In this document: one piece after another, positions 8,201 through 16,030 of the stretch | Position numbering within the stretch: position 1 is the stretch's first letter | Layout: each line of letters starts with the position of its first letter | Assembly (NCBI GenBank): GCA_903919975.1 | Contig: CAIXKE010000063.1 | Location: forward strand, 1 to 34,074 | Direction of reading: 5' to 3' | Source: Akkermansiaceae bacterium | GTDB lineage: Bacteria > Verrucomicrobiota > Verrucomicrobiia > Verrucomicrobiales > Akkermansiaceae | DNA length: 34,074 nt | Made by a program: the position numbers and the translations under genes | Notes under the pieces: generated by a model | Seen by the model: the letters and a program-made list of their open reading frames with translations, nothing else | What the model was told of the DNA's origin: nothing | The model's database searches: none

Positions 8201-9568
8201 GTAGGTTTCGACATAGAGAGCTTCAAAATAAACCTTGTCCCCGGCGGTGAAGTTGAAGGCCCTGGATTGGCCAATGCCACCACCGAAACTGCGGAACGAT
8301 GTGGCCCCGGTGTTGAACGCCACCTGGGACTTGCCGAAGCGGGATTTTCCGGCCGGATTGATCAGCAGCGAGGTGCAGTTGTCGCCGGAAATGTAGAAGC
8401 GCCAAGTGCCGCTGGTGGGGATGGTGATGACGCCACGGAAGCGGCGGCCGAAGTTGTCGCTCCAGTTTTGCCCGGCCTCGAGGGTGCTGAAGTAACCGGA
8501 AAGCACGGGCACCTGGGCGAAAAGCGGATTCTGGGTGAGCGCGCTGATTTTCGAGTTGTTCGTGCCGATGAAGAATGCGTCCCACTGGCAGAAGCCGGAC
8601 TCGCCGGGCATCGGGACCAGGGCGGTTCCATTTTGATATTCCTGCAGGTTGTTCACGCCATCGCCGTCGGAATCCAGCTGCGAGTGATCGATGCGGGATG
8701 TGGGGTTGAGGCCCTTGGCGCTCTCGAAAGCGTCGGGCAGGCCGTCGTCGTCGAGGTCGAGCGGATCCGGTGCCTGGCTGGTGAGCACCACCGTGCCATC
8801 GGGCATTTTCCCCGGGATGACCTCGATGGCCGTCTGACCCGGGCGGATCCAACCGATTGATAGAAGGTCGCTGCCGCCGCCTTCCTTCACCAATGCCTCG
8901 AAGGCATATTCCTGACCGGCTTCCAGTGTGACCAGCACGCTGGCTTGGGAGACGTTGGCGGTCCATGCGCGAAAAGCCGTGTAGGTGTTGACCGTACAGA
9001 GTTTTTGCAAAGAGGCGCGGCTCGCGTCCGTGCCGAGATGGAACGCGCCCTGAGCGTCCGAGGCGATGTAGAAGCGGTAATCCCCAGTGACCGGGGCGCG
9101 CAGCTTACCGCGAAGGCGCAGCCCGTAGCTGTCAGCCTGGTTTTGCGGGATTTCCGCTGTGGTGTAAAACCCGGCAAGCGACGGAGCGGATTGCAGGAAA
9201 GCCGTGGACTGATAGAGCGATAGAAGCGAATCACCGCCAACGTTGTTCCAGCGCTCGTAGCGCAGGGCTCCGGGGACGGAATGCCAGTCAGGAGTGCCCG
9301 GCACGGTTTCCGCGAGAGTGGGATTGCGGCCGGAGGAGAATTCCAACGAGTTGGGCAGACCATCCGTGTCGTTGTCCGAGTTTCCGTTGGATGCTAGATT
9401 CCCGAAATAGTTGATCTCCCACTGGTCTGACACGCCATCGGAATCGCCATCGGTCGCGCTCCATCCGCCTTGGGCCATCAGCGGAAAACACCCTAGCCCG
9501 AGGGCTAGCAAGCCATGTAAAAACCCGGAGAATAACAAATCAGAAGTCGAAAAATGGGAGCTTTTCAT
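5222..9568 (-). CDS. Secreted giant surface protein with three PA14-like domains, a discoidin-like domain and TSP3 calcium motifs
   Basis: This 1448-residue protein has a signal peptide at residues 1-33 (hydrophobic core LLFSGFLHGLLALGLGCF, then LMAQGG). Three PA14-like carbohydrate-binding modules lie near residues 95-255, 325-485 and 560-700. Each has the marker pattern of a (D/W)Y(R/T)F strand followed by an S/A-D-D turn: GDYRFYIASDAQGAFHLG, TWRFYISGDNCTSLLI, GDYTFWLAGDDQAELWLS. An F5/8-type C (discoidin) module follows at about 715-860 (RAIDG, WLEVDFGAQRPVTRVVLFNR). Asp-rich thrombospondin type-3-like motifs (DSDGDGVNNLQEYQNGT, DPDGDGLTNLQEYQYGT, DTDKDGYPDGQEV) join the modules and probably bind Ca2+. 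Residues 955-1080 look like a CBM6/35-type sandwich, and 1200-1300 like an Ig-fold. It is the first gene of the operon with the anchored protein and the Rhs giant. Inference: an extracellular glycan- or surface-binding component. The promoter region ends 3' at an IS1182 insertion about 105 bp upstream of the ATG. Confidence 0.88.
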   Translation of the reverse strand: MKSSHFSTSDLLFSGFLHGLLALGLGCFPLMAQGGWSATDGDSDGVSDQWEINYFGNLASNGNSDNDTDGLPNSLEFSSGRNPTLAETVPGTPDWHSVPGALRYERWNNVGGDSLLSLYQSTAFLQSAPSLAGFYTTAEIPQNQADSYGLRLRGKLRAPVTGDYRFYIASDAQGAFHLGTDASRASLQKLCTVNTYTAFRAWTANVSQASVLVTLEAGQEYAFEALVKEGGGSDLLSIGWIRPGQTAIEVIPGKMPDGTVVLTSQAPDPLDLDDDGLPDAFESAKGLNPTSRIDHSQLDSDGDGVNNLQEYQNGTALVPMPGESGFCQWDAFFIGTNNSKISALTQNPLFAQVPVLSGYFSTLEAGQNWSDNFGRRFRGVITIPTSGTWRFYISGDNCTSLLINPAGKSRFGKSQVAFNTGATSFRSFGGGIGQSRAFNFTAGDKVYFEALYVETYGNDHCSVGWSGPGFASAALIPSTAISVCEPETVTIDGTTYLNDADGDSLPDHWELANGLSVTNSGVIAWPHGEYGDPDGDGLTNLQEYQYGTNPFTVNGVAGCWTHEWYGSLGGSRIRDLTGSAGLLRTPDLTRLSETTEYFATAGMVNYGQRFRATLTAPTTGDYTFWLAGDDQAELWLSSDDRKFAKRRIAMDAYGAIRNWEKNIGNHSLPVTLVQGQSYFIEVLHKQSVSSEHVSVGWSLNSTNWALSVNGSIAAQSSTLGGCNASRAIDGSCSGSSNSNSTTLTNNKPNSWLEVDFGAQRPVTRVVLFNRIDSTLGTRLSNFRISLRDASGNEIPGGAANFYEGMGYAPAMFAWDLPATVQARKIRVQLLGNNNDRNGYLSIAEVLAFEVNPHTFPPQSLPSSALTSFVRDVDDLDDDYLPDAWEIQYGLSATDNGLTNPGNGEYGDPDSDGITNRDEWLLNTDPLNPDTDKDGYPDGQEVYFLGTNPLVPELSNSSVVGDIAVNAHAAASANWVESADGGLFCMETRGWIEYQVNLTAAGYYLFEIQGRARGSAILAREDFALDVHVDSQKCASTILTSLNGRKGIAAGFAGWLSAGNHTLRIWNQNLLARRALQLDSLRLVLPSGDDLNADGLPDWVYDLLVARNTVTATGIGSLTSPNCVEGTTHKLEGTTIAANGSAFAPVSKSVDQGWFANVPLNPTAVTPVRLGFEYGILQQDLDVEWLPFNIAQGVHLVIRKNDSLRLTAFTPGGAPDGSSVTLTLNGQALTTTPANQPFIRQFTTAGIQTLTATFTGPNGPETMTSTLDVIAADFGATLQLYVNRPRQWSISNFPFTLPIEVDKTLSLTPQVVPWSARVFQVNATLPGAYNVLARTGNGGPVIATGQVNAMLLSHSGNGEMPVIYSYPNGDRIVELTVMATSLPPGGYVELEFFLGGRSFLDGTIRKRLYAADFGENGLARVPILLSSGIGSACHRTYLRDASGTIIGQM

Positions 9569-9715
9569 GAAAATTGGTTCATGCTCCGTCTTTTTTTTGG
9601 CGAGGCCGCGCCATGAAAGTTAGATTAACCTGCTAGATCAAACATAAAATGCTAGGAATTTGCTTTTCACCTAGCAGCCTGTCGGACTTAGCGCAAACGC
9701 GCTGAAGAAACTCCC

Positions 9716-11118
9716 GTGCTTCCCGCGTATGAAGGGAATGTCCGCCCGTTTCGTCTGAATATCGACCACGACACACCGCTGCTTCTGCCGCCCGACTTAC
9801 GCGACTGGGTGTCGCCTGACCACATGGGCCACTTCGTCATGGATGCAGTCAAAGCGCTGGACCTCAGCTTGGCTCACATCAACGAGCGAGGCACCGGCCA
9901 CGCCCAGTAGCCGCCCGCCATGATGCTTGGCCTGCTCATCTACTGCTACGCCACCGGCACCTTCGCCAGCCGCCGAATCGAGACACTCACCTTTGAAAAC
10001 GTCGCCGTGCGCTACCTAACTGGTGACACCCATCCCGACCACGACTCCATCTGCAAGTTCCGCCGCGAAAACAAAGCCCTCCTCTCCGTATCCTTCCACC
10101 AGGTGCTCGAACTTGCCGCCCGCGCCCGCGCCCTGCAAGTCGGCGACATCACCGTCGCCATCGATGGCACCAGGATCCTCGCCAACGCCAGCAAACACAG
10201 CGCCGTGAGCCACGGCCATGCCGTCGAACAGATGAAACTCGTCGGCGAGCAAATCGCCCAACTCCTCCAAAAAGCCGAGAACGCTGACAGCACCCCGCTC
10301 CAGGACGGCCTCACCATTCCTGAGGAAATCAAGCGCCGCCAAGACCGCATCGCCAAGCTCACAGAAGCCAAAAAAGCCATGGAACAGCGCGCCAAGGAAC
10401 ACTGATAGAAGAACAGGCGGCTTACGAGGAAAAGCTCGCCGCCCGCCAGGCCAAGCAACAAAGCACCGGCAAAAAACCGCGAAGCAAAGCCCCAGAGCCA
10501 CCCAAAGAAGGCCCTCGCGACAAGGATCAATACAACTTCACCGATCCCGAAAGCCGCATCATGAAAGTGCGCGGCGGCTTCGAGCAAAGTTACAACGCTC
10601 AGGCCGCCGTGGAAGTCGCAAGCATGCTCATCGTCGGCCAGCACGTTACCCATCAAGCCAACGACAAGCAACAACTCATCCCCACCCTCGCCGCCCTCAG
10701 CCCCGTCATCGACCAAGTCTCCAACATCCTCGTCGACAGCGGCTACTACAGCGAAAAATCCATGCTAACAGCTGAAGCCGCCCGCCCGGACACCACCGTC
10801 TACGCAGCCATGAAACGCCAGAGCCACGGCCGCAGCGTCGCCCAACTCGCAACCCGGGCCGATCCGCCCCCGCCATCTGCCGAAGCCCCCGTTGCCGAAC
10901 GCATGGCGCACCGCTTGGACACCGCCAAGGGCAAGCAACTCTACGGCCTGCGCAAGCAAAACGTTGAACCTGTCTTTGGCATCATCAAGCAAGCTATCGG
11001 CTTCCGGCGCTTCCAGCTGCGCGGACAGGCAAAAGTCGAACTCGAATGGACCCTGATGACCACCAGCTACAACATCAAGCGACTCTTCAACCTCGGAATG
11101 AGTCTCGCGGTAGCCTGA
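9716..11118 (+). pseudogene. IS1182-family transposase, interrupted by a TAG and a one-base deletion
   Basis: Three open pieces make one DDE transposase. Piece one starts at a GTG (9716) with MLPAYEGNVRPFRL and LLPPDLRDWVSPDH, the usual IS1182 N-terminus, and ends at TAG 9908-9910. The same frame continues at once with PPAMMLGLLIYCYATGTFASRRIE, so the TAG replaces a sense codon, most likely Tyr. Piece two runs to TGA 10403-10405. Inserting one G near 10404 restores His-Trp-Ile-Glu-Glu-Gln and joins the frame that runs to 11118 through RIMKVRGGFEQSYNAQAAVE, LVDSGYYSE and the C-terminal FGIIKQAIGFRRFQLRG. The catalytic-core motifs typical of DUF772/DDE_Tnp_1_6 proteins are visible. Two independent lesions indicate a decaying copy. 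Confidence 0.88.
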
Positions 11119-11331
11119 GAGTATGGCTGGAAGGCACTAACGAAAAAACAACCCGGCACAGCCGCCCATCGCGGCCGGAGCCCCACCGAACAAACCCTTG
11201 GCCGGTCAAACCGCCCACCCATCCCGTCCCGTCCCGTTCTTTCCTGTTAGGCAAAAAAATCAAACGGTTGTTTGAAAAATCATCATCCTGCAACCAGTCA
11301 CACCACAGCTCATAGTGGCCACCTGCTTCTA

Positions 11332-11351
11332 AGTGTCCACATATGGACACT
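11332..11351. repeat. Perfect 8-bp inverted repeat near the IS right end
   Basis: AGTGTCCA at 11332-11339 and TGGACACT at 11344-11351 form a perfect stem with a CATA loop, 31 bp inside the right inverted repeat. No T-run follows, so it is not a typical terminator. It may be part of the IS tail. The rest of 11119-11331 holds no gene I can support; it contains a short TCCCG repeat near 11223. Confidence 0.6.
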
Positions 11352-11484
11352 GGTTTCTCCCGTCACAAAATCCGACAGGCTGCTAGCTTGTCTAGCTTGT
11401 TTTTGATTTCGCCGCAATCCGTGACAAACCGGCGGCTACATGCTAAATCCCCCGGGACCGGATCACTTCCCGGCGCAACATCCC

Positions 11485-12030
11485 ATGAATATCGTCCTCG
11501 GCATCACCGGCTCCATCGCCGCTTACAAAGCGGCGGACCTCGCGTCGCAATTGGTAAAACAAGGCCACGAGGTGCATGTCGTCATGACCCGAAGCGCCAC
11601 CGAATTCATCACACCGCTCACACTGCAAACCCTGACCCGCCAGCCGGTGACTGTTTCCCTCGAGGACGAGAAACAATCGTGGAAACCCGGCCACATCGAT
11701 CTTGCGGACCGCACCGATCTCTTCCTTGTTGCCCCAGCCACCGCCAACGTGCTCGGCGCATTCGCCAACGGCCTCGCGCCCGATTCACTCACCTCCATTT
11801 ATCTCGCGCTACCCCGCACCACGCCGGTGCTCATCGCACCCGCCATGAACGGCAAAATGTGGCTGCACCCCGCCACTCAACGCAATCTCGCCCAGCTCAA
11901 GAAAGACGGTTGCCAATTCATCGATCCCGCGGAAGGCAACCTCGCCTGCGGCTATGAAGGCGTCGGCCGACTCGCCCCATTGGAGGAGATTCTTGAACGA
12001 GTGGCGGCCATCTTTTCCGGCAACGCCTGA
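11485..12030 (+). CDS. coaC: Phosphopantothenoylcysteine decarboxylase (flavoprotein, CoaC domain only)
   Basis: This 181-residue flavoprotein decarboxylates 4'-phospho-N-pantothenoylcysteine to 4'-phosphopantetheine in coenzyme A synthesis. Hallmarks are all present: the N-terminal flavin loop GITGSIAAYKA, catalytic His70 (in KPGHIDLADRTD), the APATAN stretch after it, the substrate-binding motif APAMN (118-122), and the C-terminal flap with Cys155 in GNLACGYEGVGR. I chose the ATG at 11485, giving MNIVLGITGS, over one 15 codons upstream because the family starts right at this beta strand. In many bacteria this domain is fused to CoaB (synthetase); here the protein ends after the decarboxylase domain, so CoaB would have to be encoded elsewhere. 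It lies about 100 bp downstream of the IS1182 right end. Confidence 0.88.
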   Translation: MNIVLGITGSIAAYKAADLASQLVKQGHEVHVVMTRSATEFITPLTLQTLTRQPVTVSLEDEKQSWKPGHIDLADRTDLFLVAPATANVLGAFANGLAPDSLTSIYLALPRTTPVLIAPAMNGKMWLHPATQRNLAQLKKDGCQFIDPAEGNLACGYEGVGRLAPLEEILERVAAIFSGNA

Positions 12031-12188
12031 AGAGATCATTTGCACCCATTTTGGCCGCCGATCGCCCGAATTTCCACGATTCCCACAAAAACTTACCCGG
12101 CGGGCAAAAAAACCTTGCGTGCTCGAATGCTCCGTGGTGTTCTCCCCGCCCGCCCACAGGGGTGGATCAACCATTTCTTAATACGGCC

Positions 12189-12500
12189 ATGGCCTACGCA
12201 GTGATCAAAACCGGCGGTAAACAATACCGCGTCTCAGAAGGAACTCGCTTCGATGTCGAAAAACTCGACGCCGCAGTGGACTCCGAAATCAAGTTCGACG
12301 TATTGCTCGTTGGCGAAGGCGAAACCGTGAAAATCGGTGCACCTGTCGTTGAAGGAGCCTCTGTCACCGCCAAGGTTCTCAACCAGTTCCGCGGACCTAA
12401 GGGCATTGCCTTCAAATTCAAGCGCCGCAAAGGTTTCCACAAAACCAAAGGTTTCCGCCGCAGCCTTACCACGCTCGAGGTGACATCGATCGCAGGTTAA
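12189..12500 (+). CDS. rplU: 50S ribosomal protein L21
   Basis: This 103-residue protein starts with the family signature MAYAVIKTGGKQYRV and has the C-terminal basic block FKFKRRKGFHKTKGFR that contacts 23S rRNA. Length matches typical L21. The frame is open further upstream to 12051, but the ATG at 12189 fits the conserved start exactly. It lies 27 bp before rpmA, the usual pairing. A possible promoter (TTGCGT at 12115-12120, TGTTCT at 12138-12143, 17 bp apart) is weak. The 12031-12188 interval is otherwise unassigned and could hold the 5' leader that often regulates this pair. Confidence 0.97.
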   Translation: MAYAVIKTGGKQYRVSEGTRFDVEKLDAAVDSEIKFDVLLVGEGETVKIGAPVVEGASVTAKVLNQFRGPKGIAFKFKRRKGFHKTKGFRRSLTTLEVTSIAG

Positions 12501-12527
12501 TTTCCAACCACTTACCCACCTACTTCC

Positions 12528-12782
12528 ATGGCCCATAAAAAAGGACAAGGCTCCGTCAAGAACGGTCGCGATTCACGCAGCAAACGCCTCGGCGTGAAAA
12601 AATTCGGCGGACAAGTTGTCATCGCCGGCAACATCATCATCCGCCAGCGCGGCACCAAGGTGCATCCGGGCCTCGGCGTCGGTTGCGGCCGTGACCACAC
12701 GCTTTTCGCGCTGATCGATGGCAAAGTCATGTTTGACCGCGAATCCCGCCGCGTCAACGTGGTGGCCCTCGCCGCCAACTGA
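12528..12782 (+). CDS. rpmA: 50S ribosomal protein L27
   Basis: This 84-residue protein has the L27 signature [16 protein letters not shown], then [15 protein letters not shown] and [17 protein letters not shown]27 sits near the peptidyl transferase centre of the ribosome with its N-terminal tail. There is no cleavable N-terminal extension of the Firmicutes type: the protein starts directly at MAHKK. It follows rplU in the standard order and is closed by a strong intrinsic terminator. Confidence 0.97.
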   Translation: MAHKKGQGSVKNGRDSRSKRLGVKKFGGQVVIAGNIIIRQRGTKVHPGLGVGCGRDHTLFALIDGKVMFDRESRRVNVVALAAN

Positions 12783-12810
12783 TCGGATTCCCGACACAAA
12801 TCTTCACCTG

Positions 12811-12843
12811 AAAGCCGCTTCCATTCCCGGAAGCGGCTTTTTT
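12811..12843 (+). terminator. Intrinsic terminator of rplU-rpmA
   Basis: A perfect 12-bp stem AAAGCCGCTTCC (12811-12822) with GGAAGCGGCTTT (12829-12840) encloses a 6-base loop and is followed directly by a run of T. It lies 29 bp after the rpmA stop codon. The next gene starts inside or just after it. Confidence 0.9.
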
Positions 12844-12859
12844 GGCGCTCATTTTCCGT

Positions 12860-13819
12860 ATGCTCCAAGTTCTCCTGATTCCTCTGATCTTATTCCTTGC
12901 CTGCACGACCGGCTGCCGCAAGGCGCGCGCCATGGAACCGCCGAAAGCTGTGCCTGTCGTGATAGACGGTCGCTTGGAATTGCAGTTGATGAGTTTCAAC
13001 CTGCGCTATGAAAACCCCGAGGATCGCGGCCAGCGCGCTTGGCAGGAACGGGTGATCGGAACGGTGCGCATGATCCGTGATGAAGCACCCGACGTGTTCG
13101 GAGTCCAGGAGGCCTTGCATGGACAAGTCGCCGACTTGCGGTCCTCCCTCCCGGATTACGAGTTTTTCGGAGTCGGCCGCGACGACGGATTACGGAACGG
13201 CGAGTATGCCGGACTCTTTTTCCGTCGCGACCGCTTTGAGCCGGATCTGGCCGATCGCGGGACGTTCTGGCTCTCCGACACCCCCGAGCGGGCGGGTTCA
13301 AAAACTTGGGGCAATGATATTCCCCGTGTCGCATCATGGCTGCGTTTGGTCGATCGCACCACCCAACGCGGGGTCTATGCATTCGTCACCCATTGGGATC
13401 ATCGCAACCAACCATCACGCGAACAAGCTGCTCTACTCATGGCGCGCAGGATCGATTCCCGGAAGCATCGCGATGAACCGGTAGTCTTGTTAGGTGATTT
13501 GAACGCGACCGAAAACAACCCCGGGGTCGCTTATCTAACAGGAAATCGTGCCACACTCGCCGGCAGCGATCAGACATGGAAACATTCGCTGATCGACACC
13601 TTCAAAACCCTCCACCCCAAAGCCAGCGCGCGCACCACGCTTCACTTCTGGAAAGGCAGCCGTGAGGGATTCCTCAAGGTGGATCACATCCTTGTCAGCC
13701 AAGGAGCTAAAGTAATTTCCGCCCAAATCCGCGACCACGATAAACCCATGCTCTCAGACCATTTTCCATTCACCGCGAGGGTGGTTTTCCCGGAATCATC
13801 CGAGTCCTTACCGGAATGA
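12860..13819 (+). CDS. Exported endonuclease/exonuclease/phosphatase-family protein
   Basis: This 319-residue protein has a short hydrophobic leader with Cys15 and Cys19 ([11 protein letters not shown]), so it may be a lipoprotein, though neither Cys sits in a perfect lipobox. The DNase I-like fold motifs are complete: Asn47 in [12 protein letters not shown], Glu84 in [39 protein letters not shown] and [10 protein letters not shown]. These supply the metal and catalytic residues for phosphodiester or phosphomonoester hydrolysis; substrate is unknown, and secreted members often act on phospholipids, sugar phosphates or nucleic acids. The ATG at 12860 is preferred to the TTG at 12842, which lies inside the terminator T-run. 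It is probably a single-gene unit. Confidence 0.87.
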   Translation: MLQVLLIPLILFLACTTGCRKARAMEPPKAVPVVIDGRLELQLMSFNLRYENPEDRGQRAWQERVIGTVRMIRDEAPDVFGVQEALHGQVADLRSSLPDYEFFGVGRDDGLRNGEYAGLFFRRDRFEPDLADRGTFWLSDTPERAGSKTWGNDIPRVASWLRLVDRTTQRGVYAFVTHWDHRNQPSREQAALLMARRIDSRKHRDEPVVLLGDLNATENNPGVAYLTGNRATLAGSDQTWKHSLIDTFKTLHPKASARTTLHFWKGSREGFLKVDHILVSQGAKVISAQIRDHDKPMLSDHFPFTARVVFPESSESLPE

Positions 13820-13912
13820 AAGCGAGCGGGAATGCGGGAGGGTTTCATGAGTTGAGAATCGGAAGTCCGCCCCGGCCGTCATGACCGGAGCGGAGGCAGA
13901 CATCATTCAACT

Positions 13913-14233
13913 TTATTCAGCTTCGGCCGGCTCCTCGGGCTCCTCGCCGGGTGGCGGGCCGGGCGGGCGGCCTCCCTCAGGTGGCGGCGGGCCTTCAGGA
14001 TGCAACTCGTCCCGGGTGAGTTCGCCATCATTGTTTTTATCGATCTGCAGCAGTGCCTTCGACGCGTTTTCGATTTCATCGGCGGAAATGATGCCGTCGC
14101 GGTCGGCATCAAGGACGGCGATGACGGGGGGCGGCGGACGATGACCGCGTGGCTCTTTGTCTTTGGACTCGCGGGCGGTGGCGATGGATCCCGCTAACAG
14201 GGCGAGACTCAGATCGGGCTGGGGCTGGACTCC
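13913..14233 (-). pseudogene. EF-hand protein lacking its start codon
   Basis: The minus-strand frame from 14233 to the TAA at 13913-13915 encodes a signal-peptide-like stretch (LSLALLAGSIATARES), a basic Pro-rich linker, and two canonical EF-hand loops, DADRDGIISADE and DKNNDGELTRDE, followed by a Pro/Gly/Glu-rich tail. Both loops have Asp/Asn at positions 1, 3 and 5, Gly at 6 and Glu at 12, so Ca2+ binding is expected. No ATG or GTG precedes the first loop; the frame is closed at 14234-14239 by TAA and TAG. The 5' end therefore seems to have been lost at the head-to-head junction with the histidine kinase gene. A CTG start would be the only way to express it. Confidence 0.7.
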
Positions 14234-14365
14234 TTACTAAGCGGATCCGCCGGGGATCGCCTGACGGCCTTCGGCGACTCGGCGCTCCCGCAGATCATCG
14301 GAAAAACACCGCGCCAGTGGGAGGACGCCATCCAACCGCTGGCCCGCGAGAAACAGCTCACCGCA

Positions 14366-15598
14366 GTGGTGTTCAATCCGCATGAGACAGCAAACTCCAC
14401 CCTGCCGATTCCTCCGAATGTCGTCGAGCGCGCACGCACGTCGCTGCCGCCGCCACGCCGCGGCGAACCCGGCCGCCCGCCACGGCCAGAATTCCGGGAT
14501 GGCCCGCCGCCTTCCCGCGATGGCGACGAGGAGCCGCCTGCCGGGCTGCCAAAGAGCCGCCCGATGTTCCTGCTGCGCGGCGATGACGGCGGCTACTGGG
14601 CCGGGGTCTTACTCCAGCTCCCGCCCCGCCGCGGCACACCCGGCCGGCCGGTGATGTTGCTGTTGCACGCGGACCGACTCGATGGTTCCGGCATGTTTTT
14701 CGATTTTAAACCGTGGCTCTGGGGCGGCATCGCCGTGCTCGGCCTGAGTCTGGCATTTTGGACGCCATTCGTATGGAGCATCACCCGCTACCTGCGCCGT
14801 CTAACTTCCGCCGCAGATCTCATCGCATCCGGGCATTTCCAGGTGTCGCTGCCACACCGCCGCAACGACGAACTCGGCAATCTCGGCCGCGCCATCGAAT
14901 CCATGGCCGCCCGGCTCGATCACCTCGTTTCCGGCCAGAAACGCTTCCTTGGGGATGCCGCCCACGAACTCTGCGCCCCACTCGCCCGAATCCGCACCGC
15001 CCTCGGCATTCTGGAAACCCGCCTTTCCGATACGAATCCCACGCTGCTCTCGTCCATCGAGGCCGATACCACCGAGCTAGCCGCGCTGATAGATGAAATC
15101 CTCGCCTTTTCCCGGACTGGCAACCGTCAGCCCGTGCCCCGCGCCGTCATGTTGGAAACCCTGATTCGAGAAGTCCTCGCCCGAGAATCCGCAGAGCTGG
15201 AGACCGAGGTCAGAGTCCCCGAAGGACTCGCGGTGACGACCGATCCAACCCTGCTCGGCCGAGCCCTCGGCAACCTTGTCCGGAACGCGGCCATCCACGC
15301 TGGCCCCCACGCTCACGTGGAATTCGAAGCAATCGAATCGCCGGAGGCTATCTCGATTTCCGTCACCGACAACGGCCCGGGAGTCCCGGCTGACGAACTC
15401 CCACGGATTTTCGAGCCCTTCCACCGGCTCGACCGCGCCCGGAGCCGCGAGACCGGGGGCTGCGGCCTCGGCCTCGCCATTGTTCGCAGCGCGATAGAGG
15501 CTTGCGGTGGCGAAGTCCAGGCGTCGCTTCACGCAGCGGGCGGCCTCCGCATCACCCTCCGCCTCCCGAAAGCGCTCGGCTTGCCAGCTTCCACATGA
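14366..15598 (+). CDS. Sensor histidine kinase, 5'-truncated
   Basis: From the first usable start (GTG 14366) this is 410 residues. The frame is open back to 14198 without ATG/GTG/TTG, and the residues there (GDRLTAFGDSALPQIIG, WEDAIQPL) look like the sensor domain, so the N-terminal membrane anchor is missing. Visible parts in order: remains of the periplasmic domain with a long Pro/Arg-rich insert, one transmembrane helix (about 117-140), a HAMP linker, the H-box with His200 (GDAAHELCAPLARIR), N-box Asn307 (LVRNAAIH), DNGPGVP, IFEPFHRLDR and GGCGLGLAI. It resembles CpxA-type kinases. No response regulator gene is next to it, though such kinases normally follow one. Inference: an internal deletion removed the regulator and both divergent starts. 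Loss of the first membrane segment would put the sensor part in the wrong compartment, so function is doubtful. Confidence 0.8.
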   Translation: MVFNPHETANSTLPIPPNVVERARTSLPPPRRGEPGRPPRPEFRDGPPPSRDGDEEPPAGLPKSRPMFLLRGDDGGYWAGVLLQLPPRRGTPGRPVMLLLHADRLDGSGMFFDFKPWLWGGIAVLGLSLAFWTPFVWSITRYLRRLTSAADLIASGHFQVSLPHRRNDELGNLGRAIESMAARLDHLVSGQKRFLGDAAHELCAPLARIRTALGILETRLSDTNPTLLSSIEADTTELAALIDEILAFSRTGNRQPVPRAVMLETLIREVLARESAELETEVRVPEGLAVTTDPTLLGRALGNLVRNAAIHAGPHAHVEFEAIESPEAISISVTDNGPGVPADELPRIFEPFHRLDRARSRETGGCGLGLAIVRSAIEACGGEVQASLHAAGGLRITLRLPKALGLPAST

Positions 15599-15733
15599 GG
15601 AATAGGACCGAATTGCCCAAGTGGAATTCAAAAGATGGACAAAAATTGCCCAGCAGCTTGAATCTTCGCGCCTCCGGATCCATGGAAAATCCATGAAACC
15701 GAAAAACCTCAAACACCAAGCCCTGACAACCCG

Positions 15734-16018
15734 ATGAAAATCTCAAAAAACAAATTCAATAGCGAAGAAGTGGTCCTCGATTTCCACGAATACGAAGGCT
15801 GCGAATTCACGAACTGCCGCTTTGTCGTCCTCGGCTACGGTCCCTTCGCCCTCAACCAATGCGAGGTCACCAATTGCGAGTTCACCTTCGCCGGCCCCGC
15901 CGCCAGCACGATCCAGACGATGTCCACCATCTACCACAACATCGGCGAGCAAGGCAAACAACTCATCGAAGGCACCTTCGACCAAATCCGCAACACCGGA
16001 GCTAACAAGCCTGCCTGA
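15734..16018 (+). CDS. Small hypothetical protein with pentapeptide-like segment
   Basis: The 94-residue product starts at an ATG after an A-rich leader. Residues 15-55 carry spaced Cys/Asn-Phe units (GCEFTNCRFVVLG, QCEVTNCEFTFAG) that resemble two short turns of a pentapeptide-repeat beta helix; the C-terminal half is helical (IYHNIGEQGKQLIEGTFDQIRNTG). I do not recognise a specific family. Codon use is like the neighbours. It lies 135 bp downstream of the histidine kinase. The gap holds a small inverted repeat, CATGGA-AAA-TCCATG, at 15681-15695 that could be a regulatory site. Confidence 0.65.
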   Translation: MKISKNKFNSEEVVLDFHEYEGCEFTNCRFVVLGYGPFALNQCEVTNCEFTFAGPAASTIQTMSTIYHNIGEQGKQLIEGTFDQIRNTGANKPA

Positions 16019-16030
16019 AGCTATATATTG

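Larger units (their letters stand above)
9675..11382 (+). mobile_element. IS1182-family insertion sequence with CTAG target duplication
   Basis: The left end at 9675 reads CAGCCTGTCGGACTT and the right end at 11382 reads, in reverse complement, CAGCCTGTCGGATTT: terminal inverted repeats with one mismatch in 15. A CTAG tetranucleotide flanks both ends (9671-9674 and 11383-11386), as expected of a 4-bp target duplication at a palindromic site. The 1708-bp size fits the family. The element lies between the PA14 operon and coaC-like gene, transcribed toward the latter. Its transposase is broken, so it is probably immobile unless helped in trans. Family assignment rests on the transposase sequence; the ends were found by eye. 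Confidence 0.8.

Noticed and set aside
11223..11240. TCCCG short repeat as a regulatory or CRISPR-like signal
   Set aside because: Only three 5-bp units inside the IS tail; too short to support a function.
12051..12188. In-frame upstream extension of rplU
   Set aside because: L21 starts at MAYAVIKTGGKQY in the family; the 46 extra codons look like untranslated leader and have no conserved motif.
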